The notes beneath the pieces were generated by a model that was given only the letters and a program-made list of their open reading frames with translations, was not told the origin of the DNA and made no database searches. Positions 45,905-55,747 of a stretch of DNA of 64,000 nucleotides are shown here, piece after piece (position 1 is the first letter of the stretch; every line of letters begins with the position of its first letter). The stretch covers positions 5,237,786 to 5,301,785 of the forward strand of contig NZ_CP036339.1 of assembly GCF_007746075.1 (NCBI RefSeq), in the 5' to 3' direction. The translations under genes were made by a program, and so were the position numbers. Source of the stretch: Lacipirellula limnantheis. GTDB lineage: Bacteria; Planctomycetota; Planctomycetia; Pirellulales; Lacipirellulaceae.

Positions 45905-45985
45905 AGTGTGTCATCCTGAGCGAAGCGAAGGATCTATCGCGTCAAACGAGCTCCTAGATTCTTCGCTCCGCTCAGAATGACAGTA
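45905..45985. repeat. Dyad repeat family H (GTCATCCTGAGC)
   Basis: TGTCATCCTGAGCGAAGCGA (about 45908-45927) and GCTCCGCTCAGAATGACAGT (about 45965-45984) are near-complementary arms around a loop with AAGGATCT. A second copy follows xerD at 49651-49724. Similar elements occur in many environmental bacteria. Confidence 0.85.
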
Positions 45986-45990
45986 ATGCG

Positions 45991-47085
45991 TTACTCCTCC
46001 AAGCGATCCGGATCGTCCCCGACCCCGGCAGCCGCTGAATCGATCCCGCCGCCATCCTCCCCCGGCCCGCGCTCGGCAATGACGAGCGGCCCGCGATAAA
46101 TCCGCTGCCGTAGCGGATTCTTGCTGCTCGTGAGCGGCCCGCTGTGCGGCTCGCTGGCGAGCGTCGCCATCATCATCTGGAGCTTTGCGTCCATATCGTC
46201 CGCGTAGTGAACCAGCAGGGCCTCCGGCGTCATCGGCGGCTTCGGCGCCCCCCACTCCGGCAGCCGCTGGTGCGCGATGATGATATGTTCCAACCGCAGC
46301 AGCTTCTCTGGATCGATCGGATGCTGCGCCGCCATCTCACGCAGGATGTCCCGCCCCTGCAACATATGGCCGATGAGCACGCCGGCCGGCGAGTACTCGG
46401 CCCCCATCGGCGTGAGTTCCAGCTCGCGCAGCTTGCCGATGTCATGCAGCACGCCCCCCGCGATCACCTGATCCTTATCGAGCGGCGGCTGCATTTCGGG
46501 GCACATCTCGGCGTACTTGTCAGCCAGATAGACGCACGTCTTCGTCACGCTCAGCACATGCTCCAGAAATCCGCCGGCGTAAGCATGATGATTATGAGTC
46601 GCGGCGGGAAGTTTGAGCAGCGTCTCGCGATTTGCATCGAGGATCGCGACCACCAGCGTCGACACCGCCTCGTCCTTGACAGATTTTACGACCAGCTTTC
46701 GCAGCTCGTCGAACATCACCGCCGCGTCGACGCGAGCTTTCGGCAGACACATCGCCGAGTCGAACCCCGCGGCGACGTCCTCGTCGTTCACCGCGCGGAT
46801 GCGGCGGATATCGAGCTGCGGCCCGAAGTTCGTTTCGCGGTAGGTCGCCCGCAGTTTGAAGAACTCGCCGACGGTCCACTGATCGCGGCACGCGGCGGCG
46901 AGGGGCGCATCGCCCCAGATGGGGAAGCTCACCTCGCGCTTCGCATCGCGGAACGTTACCCGGAAGTAGGGCTTCCCGTCGCGGGTGGTGAGCGTCTCCT
47001 TCGCCGTCAGCAGCGCGAAGAAGTCGGCCTCCTGGCCATTGGCGAGTTCGGCGAGCAGGACGGTAGTCGCAGTAGCGGCTGGCAT
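45991..47085 (-). CDS. YhaM-like 3'-5' exoribonuclease (OB-fold plus HD domain)
   Basis: The 364-residue protein has an N-terminal OB-type fold (about 18-105: GKPYFRVTFRDAKREVSFPI) and a C-terminal HD domain with HHAYAGGFLEHVLSV and HDIGK (H214-D215), then DPEKLLRLEHIIIAHQ. This is the architecture of YhaM, a 3'-5' exonuclease that acts on RNA and single-stranded DNA. The acidic tail after about 320 is not conserved. Substrate is inferred from family only. Confidence 0.87.
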   Translation of the reverse strand: MPAATATTVLLAELANGQEADFFALLTAKETLTTRDGKPYFRVTFRDAKREVSFPIWGDAPLAAACRDQWTVGEFFKLRATYRETNFGPQLDIRRIRAVNDEDVAAGFDSAMCLPKARVDAAVMFDELRKLVVKSVKDEAVSTLVVAILDANRETLLKLPAATHNHHAYAGGFLEHVLSVTKTCVYLADKYAEMCPEMQPPLDKDQVIAGGVLHDIGKLRELELTPMGAEYSPAGVLIGHMLQGRDILREMAAQHPIDPEKLLRLEHIIIAHQRLPEWGAPKPPMTPEALLVHYADDMDAKLQMMMATLASEPHSGPLTSSKNPLRQRIYRGPLVIAERGPGEDGGGIDSAAAGVGDDPDRLEE

Positions 47086-47171
47086 GGCGGTGAGCTACAA
47101 AAGGCAGGAGCGGTTTCGCAAGTGATAAGATACCAAGGGACGAAATCGCTTGCCATCAGAAGGCCTGCCGC

Positions 47172-48383
47172 TTAGATTCGCGGCGACTCTTCCGAGAGCT
47201 TTTTCAGCATCCCGCCGAGTTGGGTCCGCAGCGCCTCCATTACCGGATCGACCTTCGATTCGCGGTCGCGGCGGCTATTCACAGGAATTGGATCGCCGAC
47301 TTGGACGACGGCGTGCAGCGGCCGATGAACCCGGATCTCATCGGTAAAGTCTTCCTCGAAACGCTCGACCGTTTCGAGAATATGCTCCTTGATATTCTTC
47401 TGCGAGAGTCGCACGTAGTTGCGTGGGTAATGGGACATCTGCTGCACGTAGTAGCAAGCGGCGAGCTGTTTGCGGAACTGCTGGCGATCGACGTCGGACG
47501 TCTCCTTCGCGAGCAGAGCCGGTAGAATCGCGGCCCGCAGGTTTTTCACGCGCGCTACCACGCCCTCAGCGGGTTCGATAATGCTCCACCGCGTTTCCAG
47601 CTTCGTCAGCACGTCCTCAATCAGGTTGTCGACGCGCTCGTAGAAGTCGCCAGTGCGGGCCGAGCCGAAGTACTCGATCTCCTTGAGGGAGAGCAGCGCT
47701 TGGCCGATCTGCTGCAATCGCTGCACCAGCGGCTTGTCCTGTTGCGGAAACCAGGAAAAGTGTCCCTCGATTTCCTCCAGTACGGGCGTAACCGTCGCTT
47801 CGAGGTCGCCCTTGAAGAAGTAGCGAATCGCCACGGGATGAATCACGACGGCGCCGGCGCCGGGGATCTTCTCGCGGCGCTTCGCGGCCGTGCGAGCGAT
47901 GAACGCCGTGCCGTCCATCAGCGGCATCAGCTCGTCGTTGTGGCGCGAGATGGCGCCTTCGGCGAAAATCACAAGCGGCCGCTTGCCGTCGACGAGAATG
48001 TCGACGGCCGTGCTGATAGCCTGCCGATCGACTCCTTCGCGGTAGACGCTGAATGCGCCGACGCGGCGGAGCATGAAGCGGCTCAACCGGCTCTCCATGA
48101 ATAAATGCCACGACGCCATCGCGTGGAGATCGCACTTGGCGATGCGCGAAAGTTGGACGAACGTGAGCGGATCGGAGAGGCGGCAATGGTTCGGCGCCAG
48201 GATTACGCTGTTGCCGGCGGCGAGCGACGCTTTCAGCTTCTCGCCATCGCGAGTTTCGACCGAATAGATGCCGTAAGTCTTCTTGATCCAGTGCGGGATG
48301 TAGTAGCGGAGCAGTTCGGGCCAGATCTTGGAGTAGATCGGGGGGATGAACTTGTACGGCTCTTCAATGACGACGTTTTGCAT
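47172..48383 (-). CDS. PlsC-like glycerolipid acyltransferase
   Basis: The 403-residue protein has the acyltransferase motif NHCRLSD (N65-H66...D71) and the EG motif in FAEGAISR (E142-G143). It may acylate lysophosphatidic acid or another membrane-lipid precursor. A large C-terminal extension (about 210-400), mainly helical, is beyond the usual PlsC length. The ATG sits next to the divergent xerD gene (7 bp from the longer frame). Inner-membrane-associated, inferred. Confidence 0.85.
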   Translation of the reverse strand: MQNVVIEEPYKFIPPIYSKIWPELLRYYIPHWIKKTYGIYSVETRDGEKLKASLAAGNSVILAPNHCRLSDPLTFVQLSRIAKCDLHAMASWHLFMESRLSRFMLRRVGAFSVYREGVDRQAISTAVDILVDGKRPLVIFAEGAISRHNDELMPLMDGTAFIARTAAKRREKIPGAGAVVIHPVAIRYFFKGDLEATVTPVLEEIEGHFSWFPQQDKPLVQRLQQIGQALLSLKEIEYFGSARTGDFYERVDNLIEDVLTKLETRWSIIEPAEGVVARVKNLRAAILPALLAKETSDVDRQQFRKQLAACYYVQQMSHYPRNYVRLSQKNIKEHILETVERFEEDFTDEIRVHRPLHAVVQVGDPIPVNSRRDRESKVDPVMEALRTQLGGMLKKLSEESPRI

Positions 48384-48602
48384 CCGTGATTGTCTGCTGA
48401 CTCACTCAACGACGGTAACTTGCTGCAGGACCAGAACCCTCGGCCGCCCCGCAAACTTTGCCCAGGTCGCTCAATCGCGACCGCACTGAAAAGATACCGC
48501 AGTTTCCGGCGTTCTGCCCAGTCCGGTCTGCTGGGGTGTCGATACTTTGTTTGGTCGGGCGGTTCAATTCTTCGCTTCAAAAGACTAGGACGGCTGTCGC
48601 AC

Positions 48603-49541
48603 GTGAAGCCGATCAAGAAAGTCATCAAGCCCCGCCGCGAGGCGGCTGAGAACGACGCTGCCCGCTGGCAGGAGTCGTTCGTGCGCTACTTGCGCACCGA
48701 GTGCCACCTGGCGGAGAATACCGTCGCCGCGTACGGGCGCGACCTGAAACGACTCTTCAAGTGGCTCGGCAATCGGCAGTTGGGACAGCTGAGGGTGAGC
48801 GAGCTGGCCCGCTATCCCGCGTGGCTGGCCGAGCAGCAACTGGCGCCAAAGAGCGTCGTCCGTCATGTGGCGTCGCTCAAAGTCTTCTTCCGCTACCTGC
48901 AGTTAGAGGGCGTGCTGGCGGAGAACGAGGCGGAGCTGCTCGGATCGCCGAAACTCTGGCAGCGGGTGCCGGAAGTGATGTCGCCTCTGCAAGTTGACCA
49001 GTTGTTGGGGGCTCCCCGGCGATCGGACGGACTGTGGATGCGCGACCGTGCGCTCTTGGAGCTGCTCTACGCCACCGGTTGTCGGGTCTCGGAACTCTCC
49101 AACCTCGCCCTCCGCGATCTGCATCTTGCCGAACGGTATTGCATTTGCCGCGGCAAGGGCGACAAGCAGCGAATCGTGCCGCTTGGCCGTCGCGCGGTCG
49201 AAGCGGTCGAGCGCTATCTGCGCGAGGAGCGCGGCAAGCTGGCCGGCCACCGTTCGCCGACGCCGGGATGGGTTCTGCTGTCGACGCGGGGCGATCGATT
49301 GCGGCGGGAACGGATTTGGGAGCTGCTTAAACGCTATGCGGCGCGCGTCGGCGCGTCGCCGGAAGTGAGCCCCCACTCCCTGCGTCACAGTTTCGCGACC
49401 CACCTCCTGGCCGGCGGCGCCGACCTCCGTCAGGTTCAAGAACTACTCGGCCACGCGAGCATTGCAACGACGCAGATCTACACGCACGTCGATCACACGC
49501 GACTGAAGAAAGTCCATCAGAGCTTTCATCCGCGCGCGTGA
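48603..49541 (+). CDS. xerD: XerC/XerD-type tyrosine recombinase
   Basis: It resolves chromosome dimers at dif sites, or belongs to an integrase relative. The 312-residue product from GTG 48603 (KPIKKVIKPRREAAE) has an N-terminal SAM-like domain (RYLRTECHLAENTVAAYGRD) and the full catalytic set: R161, K185, H258, R261, H284 and Y293 (YTHV). It is near the usual length (about 300) and resembles XerD. A weak AGGA precedes GTG; the longer frame back to 48390 has no matching sequence. Its TGA is the first bases of a tandem repeat. Confidence 0.9.
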   Translation: MKPIKKVIKPRREAAENDAARWQESFVRYLRTECHLAENTVAAYGRDLKRLFKWLGNRQLGQLRVSELARYPAWLAEQQLAPKSVVRHVASLKVFFRYLQLEGVLAENEAELLGSPKLWQRVPEVMSPLQVDQLLGAPRRSDGLWMRDRALLELLYATGCRVSELSNLALRDLHLAERYCICRGKGDKQRIVPLGRRAVEAVERYLREERGKLAGHRSPTPGWVLLSTRGDRLRRERIWELLKRYAARVGASPEVSPHSLRHSFATHLLAGGADLRQVQELLGHASIATTQIYTHVDHTRLKKVHQSFHPRA

Positions 49542-49657
49542 CCCGCTTGTCATCCTGACCCGCTTGTCATCCTGACCCGCTTGTCATCCTGACCCGCTTG
49601 TCATCCTGACCCGCTTGTCATCCTGACCCGCTTGTCATCCTGACCCACTTGTCATCC
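49539..49657. repeat. Tandem 17-bp repeat (7 units) starting at the xerD stop codon
   Basis: Unit TGACCCGCTTGTCATCC repeats at 49539, 49556, 49573, 49590, 49607, 49624 and 49641 (last with A for G), without gaps. The first unit contains the xerD TGA. The unit end, TTGTCATCC, is the left tip of the family H dyad that follows. Confidence 0.95.
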
Positions 49658-49785
49658 TGAGCGGAGCGAAGGATCTGGCGAGTCGAACGAGCTGCTAGAT
49701 TCTTCACTTCGCTCAGAATGACGTGGTGGCGTGCCGAATGACATCGTGGCGTAGCGAATGACTTAGTGGCGTGCCGAATGGCGCT
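49651..49785. repeat. Family H dyad and three 20-bp units
   Basis: GTCATCCTGAGCGGAGCGAA (about 49651-49670) and CACTTCGCTCAGAATGACGT (about 49706-49725) form the dyad. It is followed by three copies of GTGGCGTGCCGAATGACA (about 49726, 49746, 49766). Confidence 0.85.
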
Positions 49786-49803
49786 GCTGGACGCCGCCAC
49801 GCG

Positions 49804-50862
49804 CTACTGCTTCGCCCAGCGGCTGCCAGGGTACTTTTCGGCAAGCTTTTCGGCCGCTTCTTGCGCCCGACTGTCGCGCCCCACGTTCTTCCACAGCGGA
49901 ATCAGCTCGTGAAGCGCCTTCGCATGGGACTCTGCCTCTTGGCTGTAGAGAAGGTCGACGTGGAGGAATGCGAACAGGGCCCCGCGCGGGTCTTTTCTTT
50001 GCAGGTAGCAGTCGCCCAGAGCGTTGTAGGCGCGGGCTAGTAGCGTTGCGTCTTCCGGCGGCGCCTTGGCAATGATGTCGCTGATCGCGGCGGTCGCCTC
50101 CTTCACTTGTCCCGCCGCCGCCTGACTCACGGCGCGGTCGAGCGTCGCTGCCAGTTTTAGCGAGGCGATTTGCGCTCCATCGTCGGTCGAGGCGACGACC
50201 TTAGCGAACTCCGCGATCGCCTTCGCGTGATCGCCTTCGGCTTGATAGGTGCGGCCCACTAGCAAGGCGCTGTTGAGCTCGAAGTAGGGCGACTTGGCCT
50301 TCGCTAGTTTGGCGTACTCGGTGCGGGCGTTCGACGGTTGCCCCGCCGCCATCAACAGGTCGCCCAGCGTCTCGATCGCTTGCGGCAAGTGAAAGCTCTT
50401 GCCATGTTTGGCCATGAAGGCGCGCACATCAGCCGCGGCGGCGTCGGGAGCGCCGCTGCCGGCCAGCGCCAGCCGCGCTTTCGCCAGCGCCGTGTAAAAG
50501 TCGACGTCGGCGATCACTTCCTCGCGCGTCACGTCGGTGGCATCGATCTTGGCGAGCGACTCCAACGCCTCTTGCGGGCGGCCCGTCTGCAGGGCGTTGC
50601 GTGCCGTATTCAATCCCGGCGGTTCGCCGCCAAAGGTAATCGCCTCAATCTCTTCCGACGGGACAGTCGATTCGACGCCGCTCTTGGAGATGGTCACCCC
50701 CAGCGGCGTGATGGCGGCGACCTTGCCGCTATCGACGCCGTTGTGGCGGCGAATGCGATCGATCGTGCTCTGGGCAAAGGCAGTTGGCGCCAGGGTGAGC
50801 GCTAAAAACGCCCAGGCGGTCGTTTGCAGCAGCAGCCGACGACTCATTGAAATGCAGTTCAC
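49804..50862 (-). CDS. TPR-type protein, downstream of the large TPR protein
   Basis: The 352-residue product has a signal peptide (TTAWAFLALTLAPTAFA), a short strand region (VDSGKVAAITPLGVTISKSG) and multiple TPR-like helix pairs (ALLVGRTYQAEGDHAKAIAE, ARAYNALGDCYLQRKDPRGA). GTG 50862 overlaps the previous stop (GTGA); ATG 50847 is an alternative. It likely works with the larger protein as a periplasmic scaffold, substrate unknown. Confidence 0.8.
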   Translation of the reverse strand: MNCISMSRRLLLQTTAWAFLALTLAPTAFAQSTIDRIRRHNGVDSGKVAAITPLGVTISKSGVESTVPSEEIEAITFGGEPPGLNTARNALQTGRPQEALESLAKIDATDVTREEVIADVDFYTALAKARLALAGSGAPDAAAADVRAFMAKHGKSFHLPQAIETLGDLLMAAGQPSNARTEYAKLAKAKSPYFELNSALLVGRTYQAEGDHAKAIAEFAKVVASTDDGAQIASLKLAATLDRAVSQAAAGQVKEATAAISDIIAKAPPEDATLLARAYNALGDCYLQRKDPRGALFAFLHVDLLYSQEAESHAKALHELIPLWKNVGRDSRAQEAAEKLAEKYPGSRWAKQ

Positions 50863-53800
50863 TTTTTCTCAAGCTCCAAGTTGACTTGCTTCAGCAACTC
50901 GTCGAACAGCGGTTTCCAATTCGGCCCGCCGAGGCCGGGATACAGCTTCGCCATCTGCTCAATGTTCGTCTTGGCGGCTTCCAATTGCTCGCGTCGCTTG
51001 GCCTCGTCGGGCGCGACTTTGCCGGCAAGAAATCTCGACTTGGCGACGTTGTAGCGTGCCTCGAAGAACAATGTCTCGAATCGATTGGCCCGCTGACGCG
51101 TCTCTTCGGTGACGGGCGACGCTTTGGCGGCTTGCGCTGCCGCCGCATTGGCGATGGACGCCAATTGAAGCCAGCCCCAGATCAGGTTCTTGCCATTTTT
51201 CTGGCGCAGATCGCCGCGGATGGAACGATCGAGAGCGTCGACGTCGCGCTTTTGGATGCCCCACTGCTGCAAGGCAACGGCGGCGCCCTTTTGCAGATCG
51301 AGCATATTCGGCTTCTCAGCCAGGATGGCGCCGAATTGCTTCACGGCCTCCTCATGCTGGCCCGTGGCGGCGAGACACTCGGCCAATCGCATGCGAACGC
51401 CCAGGATCGCCCCCGGCTCGGGCGCGTACTTGGGGTCCGCGATCGCCGCTTTGAGCATTGCATCGTACGCAGCCGTCGCGCGATCGATGTAGGGTTTGGC
51501 TTCGTCCCCAGCGAGTTCCTGCCCCAGTTGCAAGTTGGTTTGAGCGATCCAGCCCCGCACCCGCCACTGGTCGGCGTCCGGGCGGGCCGAGACGCGCTGC
51601 AGTACGTCGCCGAAGGCGTCGGCGACGCGCTTGGCTTTGTCGCTTTGCCCCGACGCGTTAAGCTCCTTCAACTGTCGCTGCAGCTGACCGCCGAGCCCCA
51701 GGTAAACGTCGGTTAGTTTCGGCGCGTCGCCGCCAGACTCGGCAAACTTTTCCAGCGCCTCCATCATCCGCTGCGCTTTTTCGCGGTCGGGCTGTTCGGT
51801 GGAAAGATACGCCCGCAGGGCAGCGGTGTACGTTCCGAGAATGAACTCAGCGTTCTGAACCGTCTCGGCTCCCCCCTCAACAAGCGTGAGGGGGCCGACC
51901 TTCTCGTTCTCGAGAACGCTGACGGCTTGCTCAGCGTCACCATTGGCCAGCAAGTATTGGGACAAGTACAGGGCGCCGACGGCGGCAGCGTAGTTGGAAG
52001 TTCCTTGCTCGCGCAGCGCGGCGAAGCCCTTGCCGAGGATGGCGCCGGCCTTCTCGCGAAGGGCAATCGCCTCCTCGCTCGGATTCTCGCGACTGCCGGC
52101 GGTGGCCCTCAGGTACTTCGTCCACAATCCCGCGCCCAAGCTAAGCTGGGCCGCGCCGCGACTCTCGGCCGGCAGACGTTCGAGCAGCGCTTCGGCGTCT
52201 TCCAGACGGTTCTCGCGGAGCGCCGCTTGAATCAGCACATTCGCGGCGGAGGCGGCTTCGGGCGACTCGGGCCAGCGAGTGGCGACGAGCTCGGCCAACT
52301 CGGCAAGCTTGGATGATTCGTACGAGGGGAGAGCCGCCTCGCCTCCGCTCTCGGCGCTTTTCGCCCCCCGCGCTTCGATGGAGAGGGCTTCATACGCGGC
52401 CAGCGCCACCTTGGCAGCGCTGGCGGCAAACGGATTCTCGGGGTAGTGCGTCGCGAGAAACTCCGACAACACGGCGGCCTCATGGAGCTGCTTGTCCTCC
52501 CAGTACAGCACGCTGAGGAAGTAACGGGCCGTGTTGAGCTCGTCGATGGGCGTATCGGCAGCGGCCAACCCGAGCGAAGCTTCGAGCATGCGCCGGGCCT
52601 CGGCGCGGTTGTCGCGAGCCTGCTTCTGAAGCTCGTCGACGGCCTCCGGATTGTTTTCTTCGGCGAGCTTCGCCGCGGCGTTCGACGAGTTCCACAACTC
52701 GATGGCGGTCTTGCCCGCTTTGAAGGCCTCGTCGAAAGACTTGGGTTTCCCGCCGGGCGTCGACGCCGGCGCCAAGGCCGCCAGCGCCACTTGGGCCTGC
52801 TGGCGGAACTCGTTCGGATGTTGCGACGCCTCGCGCACCAGATTGCGCGCATTCGCCTGGATCCGCTTCGCTTCGCTATCGCCAAGCTTTCCCTCTTTGA
52901 TCTTCGCTTGATAAGCATCGGCCAAACGATACGCCACTTCGAGCCATTCGGGCTGTTGCCGCTCCGCTGGCTTGGAGGCTGCGAGCCAGTCCTCGCTTTG
53001 ACTAATTGCATCGTCGACTTTGTCGAGCGCTAACAACGACTCGGTGCGATGGCGGTGCGCTCGGGCCGCCCAGCGGCGAAACTCGGGATTGTCGGCCGGC
53101 AGGCGGGTGATGTCTTCGTAGCACCCGAGGGCCTGCTGGTACTCTCCCAACTCCTGGGCGCACCGGCCCTGATAAAATCGGCTCGACGTGCCGACGAGCG
53201 AATCTCGATACTCTTCGACCAGTTCGCCGAACTCCTTCGTCGCCGTATCGAGCGCCTTCTTGAACGGGGGCGAATCGCGCTCGAACGTGGCCGCTTGCTC
53301 GAAGTCTAGCCGCGCCACGAGAAAGCGGGCTTCGACTTGACGATCGCGGAGTTGATCGCGCCGAGCCTTGGCCGCCGCGTCGGCCTGAATCGCGCCCGCC
53401 TTAGGCAGCGCGGCAATCTGCGCGGTGGTGGTCTTCACGACTTGCGCCGCAGCCGCGGATGCCTTGGCGAGGAGCTCTCGAGCCTTCTCGGCAAGTTCGG
53501 CACGCTGCGCCGTCGCGTTGTCGGGCAGTTGCCGCGACTCTGCCAGCAGCACGAGCGCCTGCTCGGCGTAGATATTCGCGGACTGGCGTCGCGCGTCGAT
53601 CGCGGCGGTCGATTCGGCTTCTTGAGCGGCGAACTTCTCAAAGTCGGCCGCGGCCTCGTTGAGCATTCGCTCGCGCTCGGCGCGATTGCGCGTCTGCCGA
53701 GCGCGGGCCGCGACGCTGAGCGCCCGCTGGTAAGGCAATTCCTTGGCGAACTCCGGCGTCGCCAGCGGCGATGATTCCACCCAATGGAGGTACTCGACCG

Positions 53801-53957
53801 CCGTGTCGTCCCATCCCCGCTTGCGCAGCGCCTCGGTAAACACCGCGTTCGCATCGGCTGCGTCAACCGGCGCGGCGGCCAGCATCAAACCGGCGCAGCC
53901 GATCCAACCGATCGCGGCCGCGAGTCCGCGCACTGGAAAGAGACGAATTCGAGTCAC
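50859..53957 (-). CDS. Large TPR-rich exported protein (1032 residues)
   Basis: From GTG 53957 the N-terminus TRIRLFPVRGLAAAIGWIGC followed by AGLMLAAAPVDAADA is a signal peptide. Helical repeats of TPR type fill most of the protein (QRALSVAARARQTRNRAERE, GRCAQELGEYQQALGCYEDI, LSVLYWEDKQLHEAAVLSEF). No catalytic motif is seen. The start is uncertain; no strong Shine-Dalgarno is visible, and an earlier ATG lies at 54104. It heads a two-gene run with the 352-residue TPR gene. Confidence 0.8.
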   Translation of the reverse strand: MTRIRLFPVRGLAAAIGWIGCAGLMLAAAPVDAADANAVFTEALRKRGWDDTAVEYLHWVESSPLATPEFAKELPYQRALSVAARARQTRNRAERERMLNEAAADFEKFAAQEAESTAAIDARRQSANIYAEQALVLLAESRQLPDNATAQRAELAEKARELLAKASAAAAQVVKTTTAQIAALPKAGAIQADAAAKARRDQLRDRQVEARFLVARLDFEQAATFERDSPPFKKALDTATKEFGELVEEYRDSLVGTSSRFYQGRCAQELGEYQQALGCYEDITRLPADNPEFRRWAARAHRHRTESLLALDKVDDAISQSEDWLAASKPAERQQPEWLEVAYRLADAYQAKIKEGKLGDSEAKRIQANARNLVREASQHPNEFRQQAQVALAALAPASTPGGKPKSFDEAFKAGKTAIELWNSSNAAAKLAEENNPEAVDELQKQARDNRAEARRMLEASLGLAAADTPIDELNTARYFLSVLYWEDKQLHEAAVLSEFLATHYPENPFAASAAKVALAAYEALSIEARGAKSAESGGEAALPSYESSKLAELAELVATRWPESPEAASAANVLIQAALRENRLEDAEALLERLPAESRGAAQLSLGAGLWTKYLRATAGSRENPSEEAIALREKAGAILGKGFAALREQGTSNYAAAVGALYLSQYLLANGDAEQAVSVLENEKVGPLTLVEGGAETVQNAEFILGTYTAALRAYLSTEQPDREKAQRMMEALEKFAESGGDAPKLTDVYLGLGGQLQRQLKELNASGQSDKAKRVADAFGDVLQRVSARPDADQWRVRGWIAQTNLQLGQELAGDEAKPYIDRATAAYDAMLKAAIADPKYAPEPGAILGVRMRLAECLAATGQHEEAVKQFGAILAEKPNMLDLQKGAAVALQQWGIQKRDVDALDRSIRGDLRQKNGKNLIWGWLQLASIANAAAAQAAKASPVTEETRQRANRFETLFFEARYNVAKSRFLAGKVAPDEAKRREQLEAAKTNIEQMAKLYPGLGGPNWKPLFDELLKQVNLELEKK

Positions 53958-54491
53958 AGGCGAAGGTAGCCGAAACGTTGACGCAACGACGGCGCCGACC
54001 ACTCGGTTTACGGCAGAGAAGGCGTCGTTACAGTTCGAGCTTTTGAGAAGGAACCGACGCCGGGCCAACGCCTTACGCCAATTCGCTCTCTGTTCCACCT
54101 TCATCTTAACGGGACGGTTGCGGGGGGACAAAGCTTTCTCGGCTGAAAATGGCGTCGCCCCTCGCCGGCGTCGGCCAGTCGCGAGCGGTTCGCCGCTTGG
54201 AGCGTCTGTAACGGTGGCGCTGGCAACCGAGGCGGCCGGGGACGTCGTCGGACAGCTGGCGACGCGGCGAACGCCCAGCGTCAATCACGGGCGCCTCCAT
54301 TCTGCGAAGGACCGGCCCCAGGCGACGCGACCGCACGCCTGTCAGCTAGTGCGCGGGTCGCCGTTATCCGATTTTCCGCGCCGCGCCGCGAGCGATGGCT
54401 CGCCGGCGGGCGGCGCGTTACGATGGACCGCTCGCCGACCTGCTCGAGCCCAACCAGACGCCGCCAAGGTCACTCGCGGCACGAAATCTTC
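53958..54491. other. Intergenic region, 534 bp
   Basis: It may contain an N-terminal extension of the TPR gene, but codon use gives no support. No repeat family or RNA gene was recognised. Confidence 0.35.
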
Positions 54492-55643
54492 ATGAGCGCT
54501 ATCACCGAGCCCGCGAAAGCTCCTCAGCCAGAGCGGACGGTCAAACATCCCATGTCGTGGTACATGCCGCGCTTTTGGCATGGCATGCGGCTCTCGACTT
54601 GGTTGCGCGAACTCACGCGCAACCGCTTGGCCGTCTCGCCAAGTCGCATGCCAATGACCGTCGCGGTCACTGGCTTCACGGCGCTCAACTCGGTGCTCGC
54701 TGCCGTCGACAGCGCCCTCTACGGCCGCCAGGTCGAGGCGACCGAACTCGTAGCGCCGCCGATCTTCATCCTGGGGCATTGGCGATCGGGGACGACGTTT
54801 CTGCACGAGCTGATGATCCGCGATCCGCAGCATACGTACTTCACCACCTACCAATGCTTCACGCCGCATCATTTCGTGCTGACCGAGCGGAAGCTCGTGC
54901 CGTGGATCGGCGTCTTCGTTCCCGAGCGCCGACCGATGGACAACATGGCGGCTGGTTGGGACCGCCCCATGGAAGACGAGTTCGCCCTTCAGAGCCTTGG
55001 CGTGCCGACGCCTTACCTCTCCACGATGTTTCCCAACCGAGGCGAGGCGTATCCCGAATACCTGACGCTGCGCGACCTTCCCGTCGCCAAACGCGAAGCG
55101 TGGAAGCACCAGCTGTTGCAATTCTGCAAACGGCTGACGTTTCAGGATAACCGGCGGATCGTGATCAAATCTCCGGCGCACACTGCGCGGGTGCGCACGC
55201 TGCTGGAAATGTTTCCGGACGCGAAGTTCGTCCATATTTCGCGCGATCCTCACGCCCTGTTTCGGTCGACGCTCGGGCTGTGGCGTTCGCTGAACGCCGA
55301 AGAGGGATTGCAGGCCGTGCGGGAAGATCGCTGGCTGGAAGACTTCGTCATCGACTCGCTGCGGCGAATGTACGACGCTTACCTCGAGGATCGCCAGTTG
55401 CTGCCGCCGCATCAACTGGTCGAGCTGCGCTACGAAGATCTCGTCGACGATCCGAAGTCGCAGCTCCGCTCGATTTACGAGCGGCTGGAGTTGGGCGACT
55501 TTGCTCGCGTGGAGCCGGCGCTCGATGATCACTTGGACGACGTGAAGAACTATCGGACCAATCGACACTCGATCGACGGCGAGTCAAGCGAGCGCATTCG
55601 CCGCGAGTGGGCGCGCTATTTTGAAGAGTTCGGTTACGTGTAG
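54492..55643 (+). CDS. Sulfotransferase-family protein
   Basis: The 383-residue protein has the 5'-phosphosulfate binding loop FILGHWRSGTTFLHELM (about 92-108) and the 3'-phosphate motif FVHISRDPHALFRST (about 245-259), as in PAPS-dependent sulfotransferases. Planctomycetes handle many sulfated polysaccharides; the acceptor here is unknown. Start ATG 54492 is chosen because conserved sequence begins soon after; the frame from 54423 adds only a basic stretch. Confidence 0.85.
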   Translation: MSAITEPAKAPQPERTVKHPMSWYMPRFWHGMRLSTWLRELTRNRLAVSPSRMPMTVAVTGFTALNSVLAAVDSALYGRQVEATELVAPPIFILGHWRSGTTFLHELMIRDPQHTYFTTYQCFTPHHFVLTERKLVPWIGVFVPERRPMDNMAAGWDRPMEDEFALQSLGVPTPYLSTMFPNRGEAYPEYLTLRDLPVAKREAWKHQLLQFCKRLTFQDNRRIVIKSPAHTARVRTLLEMFPDAKFVHISRDPHALFRSTLGLWRSLNAEEGLQAVREDRWLEDFVIDSLRRMYDAYLEDRQLLPPHQLVELRYEDLVDDPKSQLRSIYERLELGDFARVEPALDDHLDDVKNYRTNRHSIDGESSERIRREWARYFEEFGYV

Positions 55644-55649
55644 GCGCTT

Positions 55650-55743
55650 CTGCTGCCCCGGGCTCCGCCCGGGGGTCGCGTGGCGTGAAGGCGACGCGTT
55701 CACTACTTGGTGCCGACCCCCGGGCGAAGCCCGGGGCTGCAAT
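55650..55743. repeat. Dyad repeat family G
   Basis: CCCCGGGCTCCGCCCGGGGG (about 55655-55674) and CCCCCGGGCGAAGCCCGGGG (about 55717-55736) are both arms, between the convergent sulfotransferase and flhB genes. Confidence 0.8.
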
Positions 55744-55747
55744 CACG

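Noticed and set aside
49539-49657. CRISPR array
   Set aside because: The units are contiguous 17-mers with no spacers and no cas genes nearby.
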